Below are positions 12,901-25,000 of a stretch of 64,000 bases of DNA, in pieces. The stretch is from Anseranas semipalmata. Lineage: Eukaryota; Chordata; Aves; Anseriformes; Anseranatidae. Positions within the stretch are counted from its first letter, which is position 1. Every line of letters starts with the position of its first letter. The stretch is taken from assembly GCA_013399115.1 (NCBI GenBank), contig VXAA01005234.1, positions 1,290,499 through 1,354,498 of the forward strand, given 5' to 3'. Both the position numbers and the translations under genes were made by a program. The notes beneath the pieces were generated by a model that had not been told where the DNA came from, searched no databases, and was given only the letters and a program-made list of their open reading frames with translations.

Positions 12901-13500
12901 ACCTTTCCTTATGTGTTTGTTTAACCTTATCACAGCTTACTTAGCTGACATGTTTGGTTTTATATCCTTCTGTTGAAGACACTTCCTAACATCTTTGGCC
13001 AAAGGGAACTTTATTAAAGAAAAAAAAACAACAACCGAGAGACAATAGTGGGTTTAATCTTCATAAAGCAGCAGAGCTTTTGCTTCCCTGGGAATAATAG
13101 TCAGCTGTGACTTTTCCAGATTTTGAACAGAGCAGTTTTTCTTTGGCTTTCCCAAATAATCTTTTTGTTTCCCCCCTCTCTGGCTCCTGAGCATTGAAAT
13201 GGTGCTGTGGTCGCTGCGAGAGCCTTTTGCAGCCGCACGTTGCCTTGTCGCTGCGTTTCGCCGGGCCCAGCTGCAAGCTGAGCCACCTCCGGCCCTGTGG
13301 AATAATGTGTGCTGCCGAATCCTGAGGTTTGCTGATGGTATCATCGCTGCTGCGTGTGCTTGTTCTGGGGAGAAACCATCCACGTGGCTTCTTATCTATT
13401 CTAGGCCCAAAATAACCCCGTAGCTCCTGCAGCCTCAAAGAATCAGCCTAGTCACAGACCGGGGAACTAGGGTGAGGGTGAAAAGGATCATTGAGAATGT
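3958..13500. other. Intron 2, mostly unique sequence
   Basis: There is no recognisable exon, RNA gene or transposable element over about 9.5 kb. Small features are an E-box dyad near 4739, a 16-nt T run at 7581-7596, a 14-nt A run at 9326-9339, and a short palindrome (CTAAAATG / CATTTTAG arms) at 10740-10762. GC-rich stretches near 4850-5200 and 10030-10560 create overlapping open frames on both strands without protein resemblance. Confidence 0.6.
4733..4758. promoter_or_regulatory. Two E-boxes in a small dyad
   Basis: CAGCTG occurs at 4733-4738 and 4745-4750, 12 bp apart. The second is the centre of a hairpin with arms TCCTAACA (4739-4746) and TGTTAGGA (4751-4758). CAGCTG is a binding site for class I/II bHLH factors in general. 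Whether this copy is bound cannot be judged from sequence, and the motif is common by chance. Confidence 0.25.
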
Positions 13501-13860
13501 AACAGATAGGAGCTGGGGGCCTAAGCGTTGGGACGGCGGCTCTCTGGAGCTCCAGGCGGTGCAGCAGGACCATCTGCCATGGTGCGAGCGAGGAAGATGG
13601 GAGGCGAGGCCGACATCACCTTCCTCGCCATGGATGGGACGCGTGGGTCGTGCCTGCTTCGTGCCATCCGCCCTCGCGGTTCCTGGCGTGGAGGAAGCGT
13701 GAAACGCGCAACCCCGCTCGTTCTGCTAGGTGGTCGGGGCCGGCTCCCGGACAGAAAATGCCTTGTTTCTCTTCAGCCGGCACAAAGGCTCTTTTATAGC
13801 TGCTCGGCCATACATCGGCCGAGGTGCCTCGGACTGTTAGCGCTGGTCGCAGGGCGAGGT
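13501..13860. promoter_or_regulatory. CpG-rich intronic patch
   Basis: CpG dinucleotides are dense here, about 33 in 360 bp by eye, against sparse CpG in the flanking intron. Such density usually marks sequence kept unmethylated, for example an orphan CpG island or enhancer. The lack of stop codons in GC-rich DNA explains the long overlapping open frames on both strands (166 aa + and 173 aa -), which have no recognisable homology. Function is inferred only. Confidence 0.4.
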
Positions 13861-16800
13861 ATGCAGGCTGGATGTGCGGGGGATGTTTGTGCGCTGCCCC
13901 CCTTTCCTTTGGAGGACAGGGAGCTGTGCGCTGTCCTGGCGTTCGCTGTGATGGAGCGGGAGCTTGGAGGTTTTCCCTGTAAAAGCAGGGCTGGAATCCT
14001 TCTGTTTCACACTTGGGGACTGAATTAAACAGCCGAATTTGGCGATGTGGCTGTAGGACAATAGAACTTTCTCTGGGGACAAATGTGTTGAATTTCTGCT
14101 CCGGAGACAGACCTGGCTTGAAACACGGAGCGTGCACCAGCGCGGAGGGACCCCCGTCCTTCGCAGGGCACTTCGCAACTGGAAAGGAGCCCTGACCTTA
14201 TAAAGTTTTTGAACTTTATTGCAGCCTCTGGATTACTTTCTCCATGTCTTTCCCCTCCCCGTCTTCTTGCCCCATCTGCCCCCAGTAATTTTTCTCCTGT
14301 ACGTGTCCTCATGCTGATTGCACTGAGACTTCGCTGAAAGCAGTCCTGCCCAGAAATGCACACTCATCTTTTGAAATCTAGGGGAGGGAGAGAAAGGAGA
14401 GAGGAGGCTCTGTCAGCTGACAAAGTCCTGGTAAGTGCTGAATCTCTGATGTTTGTCTCCTTTGGCTTTCAGGCATCTTTAAGGTTTGCCATCTCCCGGT
14501 TCCTGTGTTTGGTTTTCTGTGTCCTTTTTTTTAACCCCGCAAAGCTAGCTGACAGCTCTTCAGTTCCGTTCCCAAATAGCATTCTGATGCTGTCACCACT
14601 GGCTTTTTGACTCAAAGTAGAGCTTGGGTGGAAAAATAACTTTTCATCAAATTACCATGAGACGGATCTCATGGGATAAAGGAAGAGCACAAGAGGGATG
14701 TGCCCTGTTACCCGTTAAGCTCTTTGGCTTTAACATTGACATTTTCTTGTGCTCCATTAGCGTGGATAAATATTGGAAAATGGAAGCTGAGTGAGGCAAA
14801 AAGTGACTTGGGGCAGGTCCGTGGTGCGTGCCACTGCCGGGTCTCTGTCCCTCGAGAGCAGCAGCTCTGCCCTGTGGACACGTGTGCCCGTGCTTGGTCT
14901 GTTCCCTGGGGACTCTTGCGTTCTCACTGAAGATCTGCTTAGGCTTTGAAGATGCATTTGAGCTTTCTGCGGCCTCTTTCACAAGAGGGTGAGAAATTAC
15001 TTTTCAATTTAATTTTAGACTGGCTGTCGTTCTCGAGCAAGCTTGAAGAACCATGGTTTTGACCTTGCTCACAGTGAAAACTTGGAGCAACCAGATTTCC
15101 CAGGACATTGAGGGAACTGTTACCTTGGGTCTAGAATTCTGTGCTTCAGCACCAAAGCGCCTTGCAAACCTTTCCCATGCTCCCTCCAGCCTCGGCGGAA
15201 GGACGGCTCTCCCCGCGTGGCATGGGCTTATCCCTGGGGCACGACAGGAGGAACCATCAGGACAAGGTGGAGAGCCTAGGAGGTCCTGGCTTGGTGTCCT
15301 GCAGCCAAACCACACCTTCCCTCCCCTCCTTCACCAGTCGCTTCAATTAAAATTCCACCGTCAGGGCTGAAGTGAGGGGAGGCAGGAGCAGACTTGTTTT
15401 GAGGAGGGAGAGCTGAATTTTCTGCCGGAATGGGCCTTTTCCCAGGGTGAGCTCAGGAAATGCCCCCACACACACCAGTTTGGTGCAGCAAAGCCACAGG
15501 TAGAAATTGCAAAAAATAATCAGCATTGTCTGCTTCAGTTCCCAGAGGGCATCGAAGAGCGAACGAATTGAACTGGAAGCGAAGAGCCCTGCGGGGACAA
15601 AGCTGCGGTTCCCTGTCGGCCTTTCTGAACTGCAGCCCAGAGCCCTCATTGAAGGCAATTTGTTAATGAAGATCAGGGGAGCCGAGCATGCAGGGGTGCA
15701 GATGAGACCCACCGCTGGCACTGGGAGCAACGCGGAGGAATGGGGAAGAACCTCCTGGAGGTGAAAGGTGGCGAAAGCAAGAGAGCCAGAGTGAAACCCA
15801 GGGGGGTCTTATTAGCGTGGTGGAGTCCAAGTAATTTCAAATATTCTAAACAGAGGTCCCATGAGCAGAGATACGAGGGAACCAAATTCCTTTGGCATTT
15901 GCAATATCAGGCTGGCTAACGTAACTGCTCTTGTGCAATGCTCTGCTGAACGGTTACTGAGCGAATGTTGCTGCTTTGGTAACTGCTGCTCAGAGCGAAC
16001 CAGCTCCTGTTTTCGGCAATGCAAACCTCCCATGCACTTACCTTAGTCGCAGGCAGTTTCTCTGGTAAGAATATGGGAGCTGGGCGTGTGGTGGGGAAAG
16101 GCAGAGGAGGACTCAGATGTGCTTTCAGAAAGGAAATCGGTCTAAAATAAGTAACTGAACAGTAAAATGTTACAAGGTGCAAGTTAAGGAACAACCTGCT
16201 GTTTTCCCTGGCTCTCGCTCTGACACAGCTATAATCCTTAAAGCCGGATATCATATCTGATGGGCTACAATGATCTTACTTTTTCTAGACGTAGAACTCC
16301 CCTATATCTGTCTCCCCTAGGCAAGGAGGAATACCTGCCAAGAAAGCAATGCACTCTGAGACTCAGCTGCTTTGGCATGCCGGCAAAACCATCCTGCACT
16401 GAAGTGACAAGCGTGATGCTGATGGGACGTGTTCTGGCGTGGCATCCGAGTTAAATCTAAGTGGGAGCACTCAGGCACCTGACTGGTGGCCAACACACAA
16501 AAAACACTGAGCAGCCGGCATTGTAGCTGGTATAATTTCATGCCTAGTTACCATGCAAAACAGTCAGCTCTTTATCCAAAAACGAGGTTTGAAAGTGACT
16601 TCTGAGAGCATGTTTTCTTCCTGTCCAAGCAGAGAGTGTGCAGTGAAGAACGGTGGCTTGGATTTTGTTTTCTCTGGTAGCCAATATAACGTCACTGGTT
16701 GTCTTTGTGCCTGTGTCTCTTCGTGTGTGGGGGCAAAACAGCCGTGTCCAGTTTGGGGTTGGTGCCAGTTTCATCAATATGATGGTTATATGCAAAAGAA

Positions 16801-18660
16801 AGGAGCTGCAGTGGTTCTTGTGGTGTTTCAGTGGTAAATAATAGTGAGATGTGGCCTCATATCTTAATATTCTGGTTGGACTCCCCCGATTGCTGCACAT
16901 TGTGTTGGAAAGCACCCCTTTTCATGTAACCCTGGGTGCTCATGCACTCTGTGGTTAGCTAAAGTAAATGTTCACATCCTTGTGTGTGCTGGACTATGAC
17001 AGAATAACTGTAAAATATTCCAGACCCTGTTCCTGAGCACTGCTACATGGATAATGCTGTCATGAGTTGTTTTTTTTTTTTTTAATTTTTAAATCCTCAA
17101 GTGTTTTGTAGAGTTGCTGCAGTCCTTTCTACATCAGCCTTTGGGAATCAAACCATAGCTATAACTTCGAAACTTGGAAATATCCGTACAGCCTCAGTCC
17201 TGCATCTCACACCAGACAATAATGAGCACTGAAAGCTAAACTGAGCCCATTGATATGTTGATGATCAGTACTTTTTTCTTTCTGATTAACATTCAACCTG
17301 TGTCTTCTATAACACTTCAAACAAACCATGGGATTGTCCATTCTTCTTAGATCCAGTTGCCCGGTGGATTGGAGCCCATCCTGCCAGGGAAGCTGCTGGC
17401 GCCGTATCCTGTTCGGGCAGTATCCGTGTTGACCCGGGGTGCTGTTGTTGGCGATAGGTATGATCCAGTTTGGGTTGTTTTCAACCCCCTGCGAGTGGTC
17501 CTGGCCTGCAGGTGACAGCCTGGCAGCGGAGCGAGTTCCTTCGGTGTTTGACCCGTTGCGACGTGGAGCCTGTAATCCCCTAAGGGTTGCTGTGTCCCTG
17601 CTGGCAGCCTGCGTGTTGTGCCGAAAATGCAAAGGGCTGTGTGCTGCAGCCTTCGCTTTGGAAAGCTCCGGTGCCAAGAGATTTAGGAGAGGCGCGGTAA
17701 ATGGCGGGATGCCACGTGGTGCTGTGGGGAGCAACGAGTGAGCAAGAATAGATGCAGATATTTTTAATGACATTTTGATGTAAATCAAATTCAGTTTAGG
17801 CAAGCAACCTGGTAAAGAGAGAACTTCTTGTCTGTGCTTTAGGAGAGCTTCCTGGCCAGCCTCTTGGTAAAGCCGGCTGCTCTGGGTCCCCCTCAGCTCT
17901 CACCTGCCCTGTTTGCCTTGTCACCTCCTTTTTTAACTCCCACGGAGTGGTCACTGTGGTTCTTCCATGGGACCGAGCGGGGTCCCCTGGAGGAGCTCTG
18001 CAGGATGAGCCAGGGCTCGTGGGGAACCCCAGCCATGGCAGGGCCCTCTGGGGTGGCGGATGGGCTGTCTTGTGGCTCTTGGCCATAGGAAGACGTTTGC
18101 ACCTGGTGTTTAGCGTTGGGAGGGCTGGCACCTTCCATCCTATGCCTCTGTTGTAAGTCGCCAGCCTTTGGCAGTTGTCCTCTAGAGAGTGGGAACCCAA
18201 ATGTGCCAGTTTCCCACGCTGGAATGGCAAACCTGCCAGGTGCAGGGTACGGCAAACGTCACACCCAAAAGGGGAGGAAGGAGGATCCGTGTGGATCCGT
18301 GTTGCGCAGGCAAACGCTTGGTTGAAGGTCAGGGCTGGGAGGTGTTCGTGCACCAGGATAGCCTGGGAAACTCAGTGCTGGGCCATGTCTCTGGAAGTCG
18401 GAGATTCGTAAGAGCTGAAGGTGAATTAAAACGTGAGGGCCTACGGAGAGCACTGGAGCACGACCGTCCGTGGGTTTTGTGCCTCAAAACAGAGCTATTG
18501 GTACGCAGGGCTTCATCTGGTGGGCGAACCCCTGCGTGCCCAAACCAGAGCAAATTTAGCAGAATGGTGGTCTGGCGAGGTGACGGATCGCTCGTGTTTG
18601 TTTCTCTGTCTCTGTGGGGACGTGCTAGAACGATTAAGGATGTGCATGTGCCGTGTCTGT
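13861..18660. other. Intron 2, unique sequence
   Basis: No gene or transposable element was recognised. There is a T tract at about 17070-17083. GC-rich stretches at about 17390-17700 and 17860-18330 give open frames of up to 198 aa on the - strand and 212 aa on the + strand, with no known domain, signal peptide or family resemblance. I treat these as chance frames. Confidence 0.55.
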
Positions 18661-18672
18661 GTGCCCCTGCAG

Positions 18673-18732
18673 GAGGAGGTCGCGGTGGGAGATGCGCTCC
18701 CAGAGGAGGTTGTGGTGGGAGATGCGCTCCCA
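18673..18732. repeat. Two-copy 30-bp tandem duplication
   Basis: 18673-18702 and 18703-18732 are direct repeats matching at 28 of 30 positions. Both differences replace a CpG in copy 1 by TpG in copy 2, the pattern expected of methyl-CpG decay after duplication. Each copy contains the inverted motif GGGAG...CTCCC. The 30-bp period keeps an open frame in phase, but nothing indicates translation. Confidence 0.9.
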
Positions 18733-18983
18733 GCTGCCTCCCACCCCTGCTCTCGGGAGCCGGAGCCGTCCAGGAGGAGCACAGGAGTGAGGACAGCAGG
18801 GGCAAAATAATGCGTGAGGGGAGCTAATCCGAGCTTTATTTTTCTCTCTCTGCAGTGAAAATAACCTTGGTTGATTTAGGGTTGTTGTAAATCTCATCCA
18901 CCCAGCAAGCTGCTGGAGGAAACTGCTGGAATACCTCCGGGTAACGGTACTAAACAAGCGATCATACTTATGATTTTATACAC

Positions 18984-19009
18984 ATTATTATTATTATTAT
19001 TATTATTAT
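18984..19009. repeat. (ATT)n microsatellite
   Basis: Eight uninterrupted ATT units and a partial ninth lie between near-identical TATACAC flanks. It is a simple repeat, likely polymorphic in length. Confidence 0.95.
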
Positions 19010-22000
19010 ACACTTAGCGAGCGATGAAGTTCACGCAAGCAGGCGGCTGTATGCAGGGTCAGGCGGGCAGCTCTCTGCTCCGTGGGGCAGCAGCGGAGGC
19101 TGAGAGTGGCTCAGCTTCCCAGCGCTCTCCGTCGGCACAGCTCGATGTGGGCTTTTTTCTTGACTTTTCTTCTTCTTTTTTTTTTTTTTTAACTGATTCC
19201 TAGGAAATGCAAGATGAAGTGGTCTTTGTTTGGACTGGCCGCGCAGTCCCCTCACCAGCAGACACTTTATCACACCAGTGAGCCTGTGATGGGTGATGTA
19301 TTACAGAAGCAGACTTGTTACTCGGTGTAACCGCTGCTGCCTTTATAGCCAGAGAAAACCGGGCTGTGAGCTGGCTTGAAGCACTTAGCACTAAATCTGC
19401 TGTTAAAGCCCTTTCAGGGGAAATCCTTGTGGCAGAAGGATTTCAGGTTTATTAATTGGTCTAATTTCTCTACCTAGTGAAAGAGGTCTTAAATCATTCT
19501 ACAAGTAAAGAATCAGGTCCAGGTAAATTTATATTTAATGAAATAACATTATAATGAAAGAGAACATTTTAGCTATATAGAACTGTCTTAGTAAATGCCT
19601 TTCACAGTCCTAAAATGGAGTAAAGATTTTTTTTTTTTTCTCTTGCATTTTCTTTCTTTTTTTTTTTTTTTTCCTTCCCCCTCTGGGCAAAACCTTGCTG
19701 AACACGTCTGGACAGTGAATGTTCTTCTGTAGGGATGAACTCACAATCTCTGAGGTTAAATTTGCTCTGTAAGGTGTTTGCACACAATAAAGCCGTTTTA
19801 TACATGACATTTACTGCATTAGAGCAACTAGCTTTAAAAATAGCATTTAAGGAAGACTTCATTTCACATGAGCTGTACGTAGCTTGAGCTTCCTTTTTAA
19901 AATGTCAGTGCCGCTTGACAAAGCCCTTCATGCCTTCCTCGCCACTGCTGTCCCTTCCCGGGTGTGTTGGGGGGTATCTGTGAGCTCGGTGGGTGCAGCC
20001 AGGCAATTCTTGCTGTTTTGAGTTCGGGAGCTGCCCGTCGTGCCTGTGACACAGGGGTCTGCTCACGTACTCCTCAAGGTGTGCATAATACCCCTTGCTG
20101 CAGGGAAGGCCTCCGGTTTGTAACTCGCTGAAGAAGCAGAGGACTTCATCCGAGCAGAAGCCAACACGAGGCTTTTCTCAGCACCTCTCTCCCAGCGGAT
20201 GCCTATGCATATTGCCATTTTTTTAAATTCCTCGTATCTGGTCAAGACATTCGCCGTCAGTACTTTGCCTGCAAGGCACAGGGTAGGTACAGCACAGCGG
20301 CACTCCGCTCAGTGAGGAGCTCTGTGTCCTTACTGGCTTACGTCGCTCCTCTCGGGGCAGTTAGTTGCTTTTTTTCTCTCTTTCCCCCCCCCTTTTTTTT
20401 CTTTTACAGATGGTTTTTGGCCACCGCTTTTAAAATTGTTCAAATTTCCATCTTCAATAGCTGAGGCTGGCCACTGAAGCTGCCTTGCTTTTAATGCTAT
20501 TCAGGATGTGTCTTTTTTTTTAATCTTTTTTTTTCCTTCTTCAGTCAAGGCTACAAAGAATACTCTGTTTTATGTGCTTTATATGTATGATTTCTTCTTA
20601 AAAGACAACTCATTTCCTCTACTTTAGAGGTATTTTCTTAAATCTGTCACTTCCTGTCTCTTTCTTGGCCGTCCGATTTGCCAATTTTTTACATTTTTTT
20701 ATAACTGTTCCACTCATTAACTTCTCAAATCCTTTGGGAATTGCATTTTGCCCAGGCGAGGTGAAACTCCCTTTTCATTCTCTGGCAAGAAATATTTGAC
20801 GATTAATTTAATTGCTAAATTGGCTTCCAAGCAGAAGCAGGCTTGGAAAACTGAAGGGGAATTAATCACGCCCGCTTAACAGAAGGGACTTGAAAACGTG
20901 GAGGCTGCACTAAAGACGTCACTGAAAACCAAGGTGCATGGTAGCTAGCAAGCTTTTAGTATTTTATCATACTTCAGCCCCTTTTTTTCGCCGCTTTTCC
21001 AAAACTGAATCTGGGGTCCCTTGCCTCCGGGTGGGCTTGGGGAGTTCGGGTGCGTTCTGCGAGCCGCTGCTGGAGCAGGCGGCCGGAGCCGCTCTGAGCC
21101 GCTTCTTTCTGCGCCCAGGCCTCGTCCTTCGCCCGTCCTGGGGCGCAGGGGCTGCTGCGTGCTCGCAAGTATTTCTCTTGTGCTTTCTGCAGAAGGCGTG
21201 CCTCACTCGGTTGGGATCCAACTGTCTCTAATGTATACACAATAGGAAATAAATTCTGGTGTAATGGAGTTCAGTTCAAAACAGCAAGTGCTGCTCTATC
21301 AGCTAAGGCTTCAGATTTTTTTTTTTTAATTATTTATACTAAAAGTGAAATACAGACGAGTTAGCAGAGTTACTTCTGCACAGGACGTAGCATAAGGCTG
21401 ACTTTTCTTCCGATGTAAATGTATGCAACTTGATCAGGTAGCAAGGTTATGCTGGTCTGCATCAGCTAAAGATCAGGCTTAGAAATCTTGTATGTGGCCG
21501 TCAAGTACTGCAAGAAAATAGTGAGCTCTAAAGGATGTTTTTGTTCAGGATTTTATTGAAACAAATGGAGTCCCTTTTTCAAGAGCTTCTGCCTGCAAGA
21601 CTGCATGTCTTGGTTGCAGCAAGCTCAACTTCATGGGACTCCAAAGGCATTATTGCAGCTTCTGTAATTATCCAAAATAGCTGTTCTGTACATAAGACTG
21701 GCATGACTTTAAAGCTCAGTGTCTCGGGCTTCTGTAGGACTGGGCTCCAGTGCTGACTCTTCCAGGATCTAGGTGGGAATCTCCCTTTGAAGCGCGCAAA
21801 GCCTTTTATAAATAGTGCGTGGGGTTGGGGTGTCAAGCTGTAGAATGTCTGGGTTTTATCAGCTATGTAAGATCTGCTGTTGGTAGCAGATGTCAATAAT
21901 GTCTTGCCTAGACTGGGACTTAGGAAGGACTTACAGAGCGAATTCTGTGTTTGCAGAGATAGCAGAAGCAATTTTATTACGGACTGAGTTACCTGTTCTG

Positions 22001-25000
22001 CCCGCTGTCTCCATCGGCAGGGGAGAGCTTAGCGCTGCCGTGGCACTGTTAGGATATTAGATTTGATGGTTGGAGGTTAAATTAAATGGGGGAAAAGGAA
22101 TGAGAAATTACAGATGTGAAAAATGTTCTTGCATAGATAAAACCACTGAAGTTGTTCTATACGTTAATAAATATCATTGCTTATAAAATGCACTTATAAC
22201 AGTCTCCAAGATGACTGTAACTTGAAGAAATACTTTCCTGCAAGCCCTAGGTAAATACATTGAGATTTTCCACATCGTTTGCCATGTGTTAATTCAGACA
22301 TGCAAATAGTGACTGAAGAACCTTGTTTCTGCAGTGCAGGAAGTATTTTGTGAAGTACAAGCAACCCTGACTTGTATCCACATTGTGTTGCTGGTTTGAA
22401 CACACACCTATCCTCTGAGAGTCCTTCTTTTTTTATGGTTACGCCGTCTCTAACTGCAAATCTTCCAGTTCCTCTAATCCGTTTTAATTATTTTTGCATT
22501 TGTCGCTCGGCAAATGTTAATACTCTGAGAACTGCAGCCGTTTTTCCATTATTTAGGTAGCAATTTAGCAGAGCCAATATAAATGTAATCAGTTTTGAGC
22601 ATTGTCAATTTTTAAGTGTGTCAGATGTTATAAGGCAGGTGCAGATGAAAATCCAGCTGTGGTTCATACAGTCGTTCTGAACTCCCAACTGCTTTGGTAC
22701 TTACACAATTAAAGAAGGGAACAGGTATCCTGTGCACATTATCATGTAAACTGAGGTTTCAAATGCTCGAGTTGTGTAATATGCATTAATTATCTGCACA
22801 GATGCCAGAAATACCACCCTGCTGAAGTGCTGGTGAAGTGTTGGGCGGCTGGTGTGGGCTCTGACCTATAAATGGGAAAAGTAACAGAGAAAGTAATTAT
22901 GCAGTAAAATTGAAATTTCCTAAATGGAATGGAGCAGAGTGTTTTTGTAATAGAAAAGAGTAATGGGACTTCAGATGGTGTCTGAAAACTTCACCTTTCT
23001 CCTCTCTTGTAATCTCACTTCCTCTTTGCTAGTCCTGTAAGTGCCGGGGTCTGGGCGTTTCTGTGCACCTCAACCACTCATTCAGTGACTTTTTTTCATG
23101 GTTCACTTGGGAGATCTGTTTTTCCCCTTTAAGCCGTAACTGAATAATGTCTTTGCCGAGGAACACCTCATTTGCACGGTTAACCGCTCCCTTCTCATTT
23201 GGATTATTGCTTTGCAAATATTTGTAAACATTTGAGTGGATCGTCCGGTGGCTCCTAATGCCATTACTGCTTCCTTCGGCCGGCCAGGTTCTGCCATCCC
23301 CGGGCACCTTGCTGCTGTGCTGGGTTCTTCCCCACCTCTCCCAGCTCTATGCACAGCCAGCGCTCTGGCAGGAACGTGTGCGGAGGGTGCAGCGTTGCAG
23401 TGGACGTATGGTTTTAGCTGCCTGGCCCTGAAGGTGGGGATTCCATTAACACATCCCAAAGCAGCAGCCTTTTTGCTGCACTGCCGATTAAACCGCTTTC
23501 TCGCCCGCACCGCAAGATGTAAAAGCACTGCGGCTCTCCTTACGTGAGCAGGTCTGTCGGGGCTGTTAACCACAGTGGTCCAAATGCAATCTCCAGCTCA
23601 GGAAATCCTTAGGCTGCCGTCTGCTGCAGGCTGCAGAGCGGTGTGAAGGGCAGGTCCAGCTCGCGTCTGCCCTGCCGCTTGGACAGGTCCCTAGGGGTTC
23701 ACGGCCGCCTGCTGTCGGACACGCTCCTGGCCAGGGGGTCCTTCCTCCGGCACCGCATGGCTGCTATATGTTTATGTTCCTGCATTCCTTCTGGTGCCGC
23801 TTGGGGCTTGCCGAGTTGTCCAAGCCCTTTGCCAGCTGGCTTGTAGACTCGGGATCCATGTTGCCTGCTTTCACTGCTTTTTCAACGGGATGAAATGAGT
23901 TGAAATGCATTAACTGCTCCTCTGATCCCTTTTTTTCCAGCGCTGCGAGCTTCTCTGGTTTGTGAGAAATGTGAGCAGAGGTTTTTACCGGCTCAGGTCA
24001 CCTTTTGGGTTCTTCCTTCGTATTTGAGTGATGGGCCCCTCTCTGGAGGTTGGCGTGGCTGCTGCTGCTTAAACTGCTGGTAAAGTTGGTGTCTCAAAGA
24101 GCTTCGCTCTTTACAGGCTGTACCTGCATCCTGGGACCATCTCCCATGTACCCGCTTCTCCACCGGTTTTAATTTCTAGTGCCTTTTAGTCTTCCCCTGC
24201 AATCAAATGGCTCGCGTGCCGGTTTCTTTCTGGAAAAAAAGAAACAGGCATTTCAGTTCAGTTCACCCCATCCCATTTTCCTCCTCTTATTGCCACCTGG
24301 AGGATCTTGTGAGCTCATTTAACAGCCCTCAACCTCGACTCTCTACCTGGTAATATTTTTCTTTGGATTCCTGTCATCCTCTGGAGCATTGCCTCTTACT
24401 AATTGAGAGCTAACGCTAAGTAGGGCAAACATTGTAAAGGGCAGCTTTTCTGTGAAGAGCCTCTTTAATTGCCAGTGGGAGAGGGTTATATCTGAAGTGT
24501 TTCCTTTCCCTTTGCTTAATGCAGGTTCAGGAATTGCCCTTCCTGTTGGTACGTTATTAAAGGTTAGTGCTTTGTGTTTGAAGGCAGTGATTAATGAAGC
24601 TTCATGGTATAGGATTAGTTTGGTATTAGGAAAAGACGTGGGTGTCAATGCATGTATTGACGCATATCAGTCGTAAATTTATATTGGCGTTTTTGAGACT
24701 CTGACAATCGTGCCTTTTGTTTGCTTTGAGAGAAAACATTACTTGGAGACAGCAGATAAAACGGACCCTCCTTTCTCAGTAAATGCTACGAAATGCCGTG
24801 TCAGTGGCTTCAGGTTTCTCTTCATCTGCTCACTGGCCTTTGGCAGATTTTGCAAGCGGTATTCTGCATGGTTGCCCAAACCCGGCAAATGCCATCTCCT
24901 GGTTTTTGCTAGCAGATCTTGGACTTTCCTCCTCCTCTGTGTCTTGGGAACCCAGAGTGTTTGGTGGAAAACTTCCTTGACCAGACCAGTGTTAAATCTT

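Noticed and set aside
17207..17803. 198-codon - strand frame
   Set aside because: No recognisable family, signal peptide or domain. Composition is low-information, and it lies in an intron of a conserved gene.
18189..18827. 212-codon + strand frame
   Set aside because: GC-rich sequence with overlapping frames on both strands, no domain or homology I recognise. It includes the 30-bp tandem duplication.
19176..19190. Poly-T tract as the reverse poly(A) of a retrocopy
   Set aside because: No coding-like sequence or target duplication is adjacent, and similar T runs are scattered through the intron.
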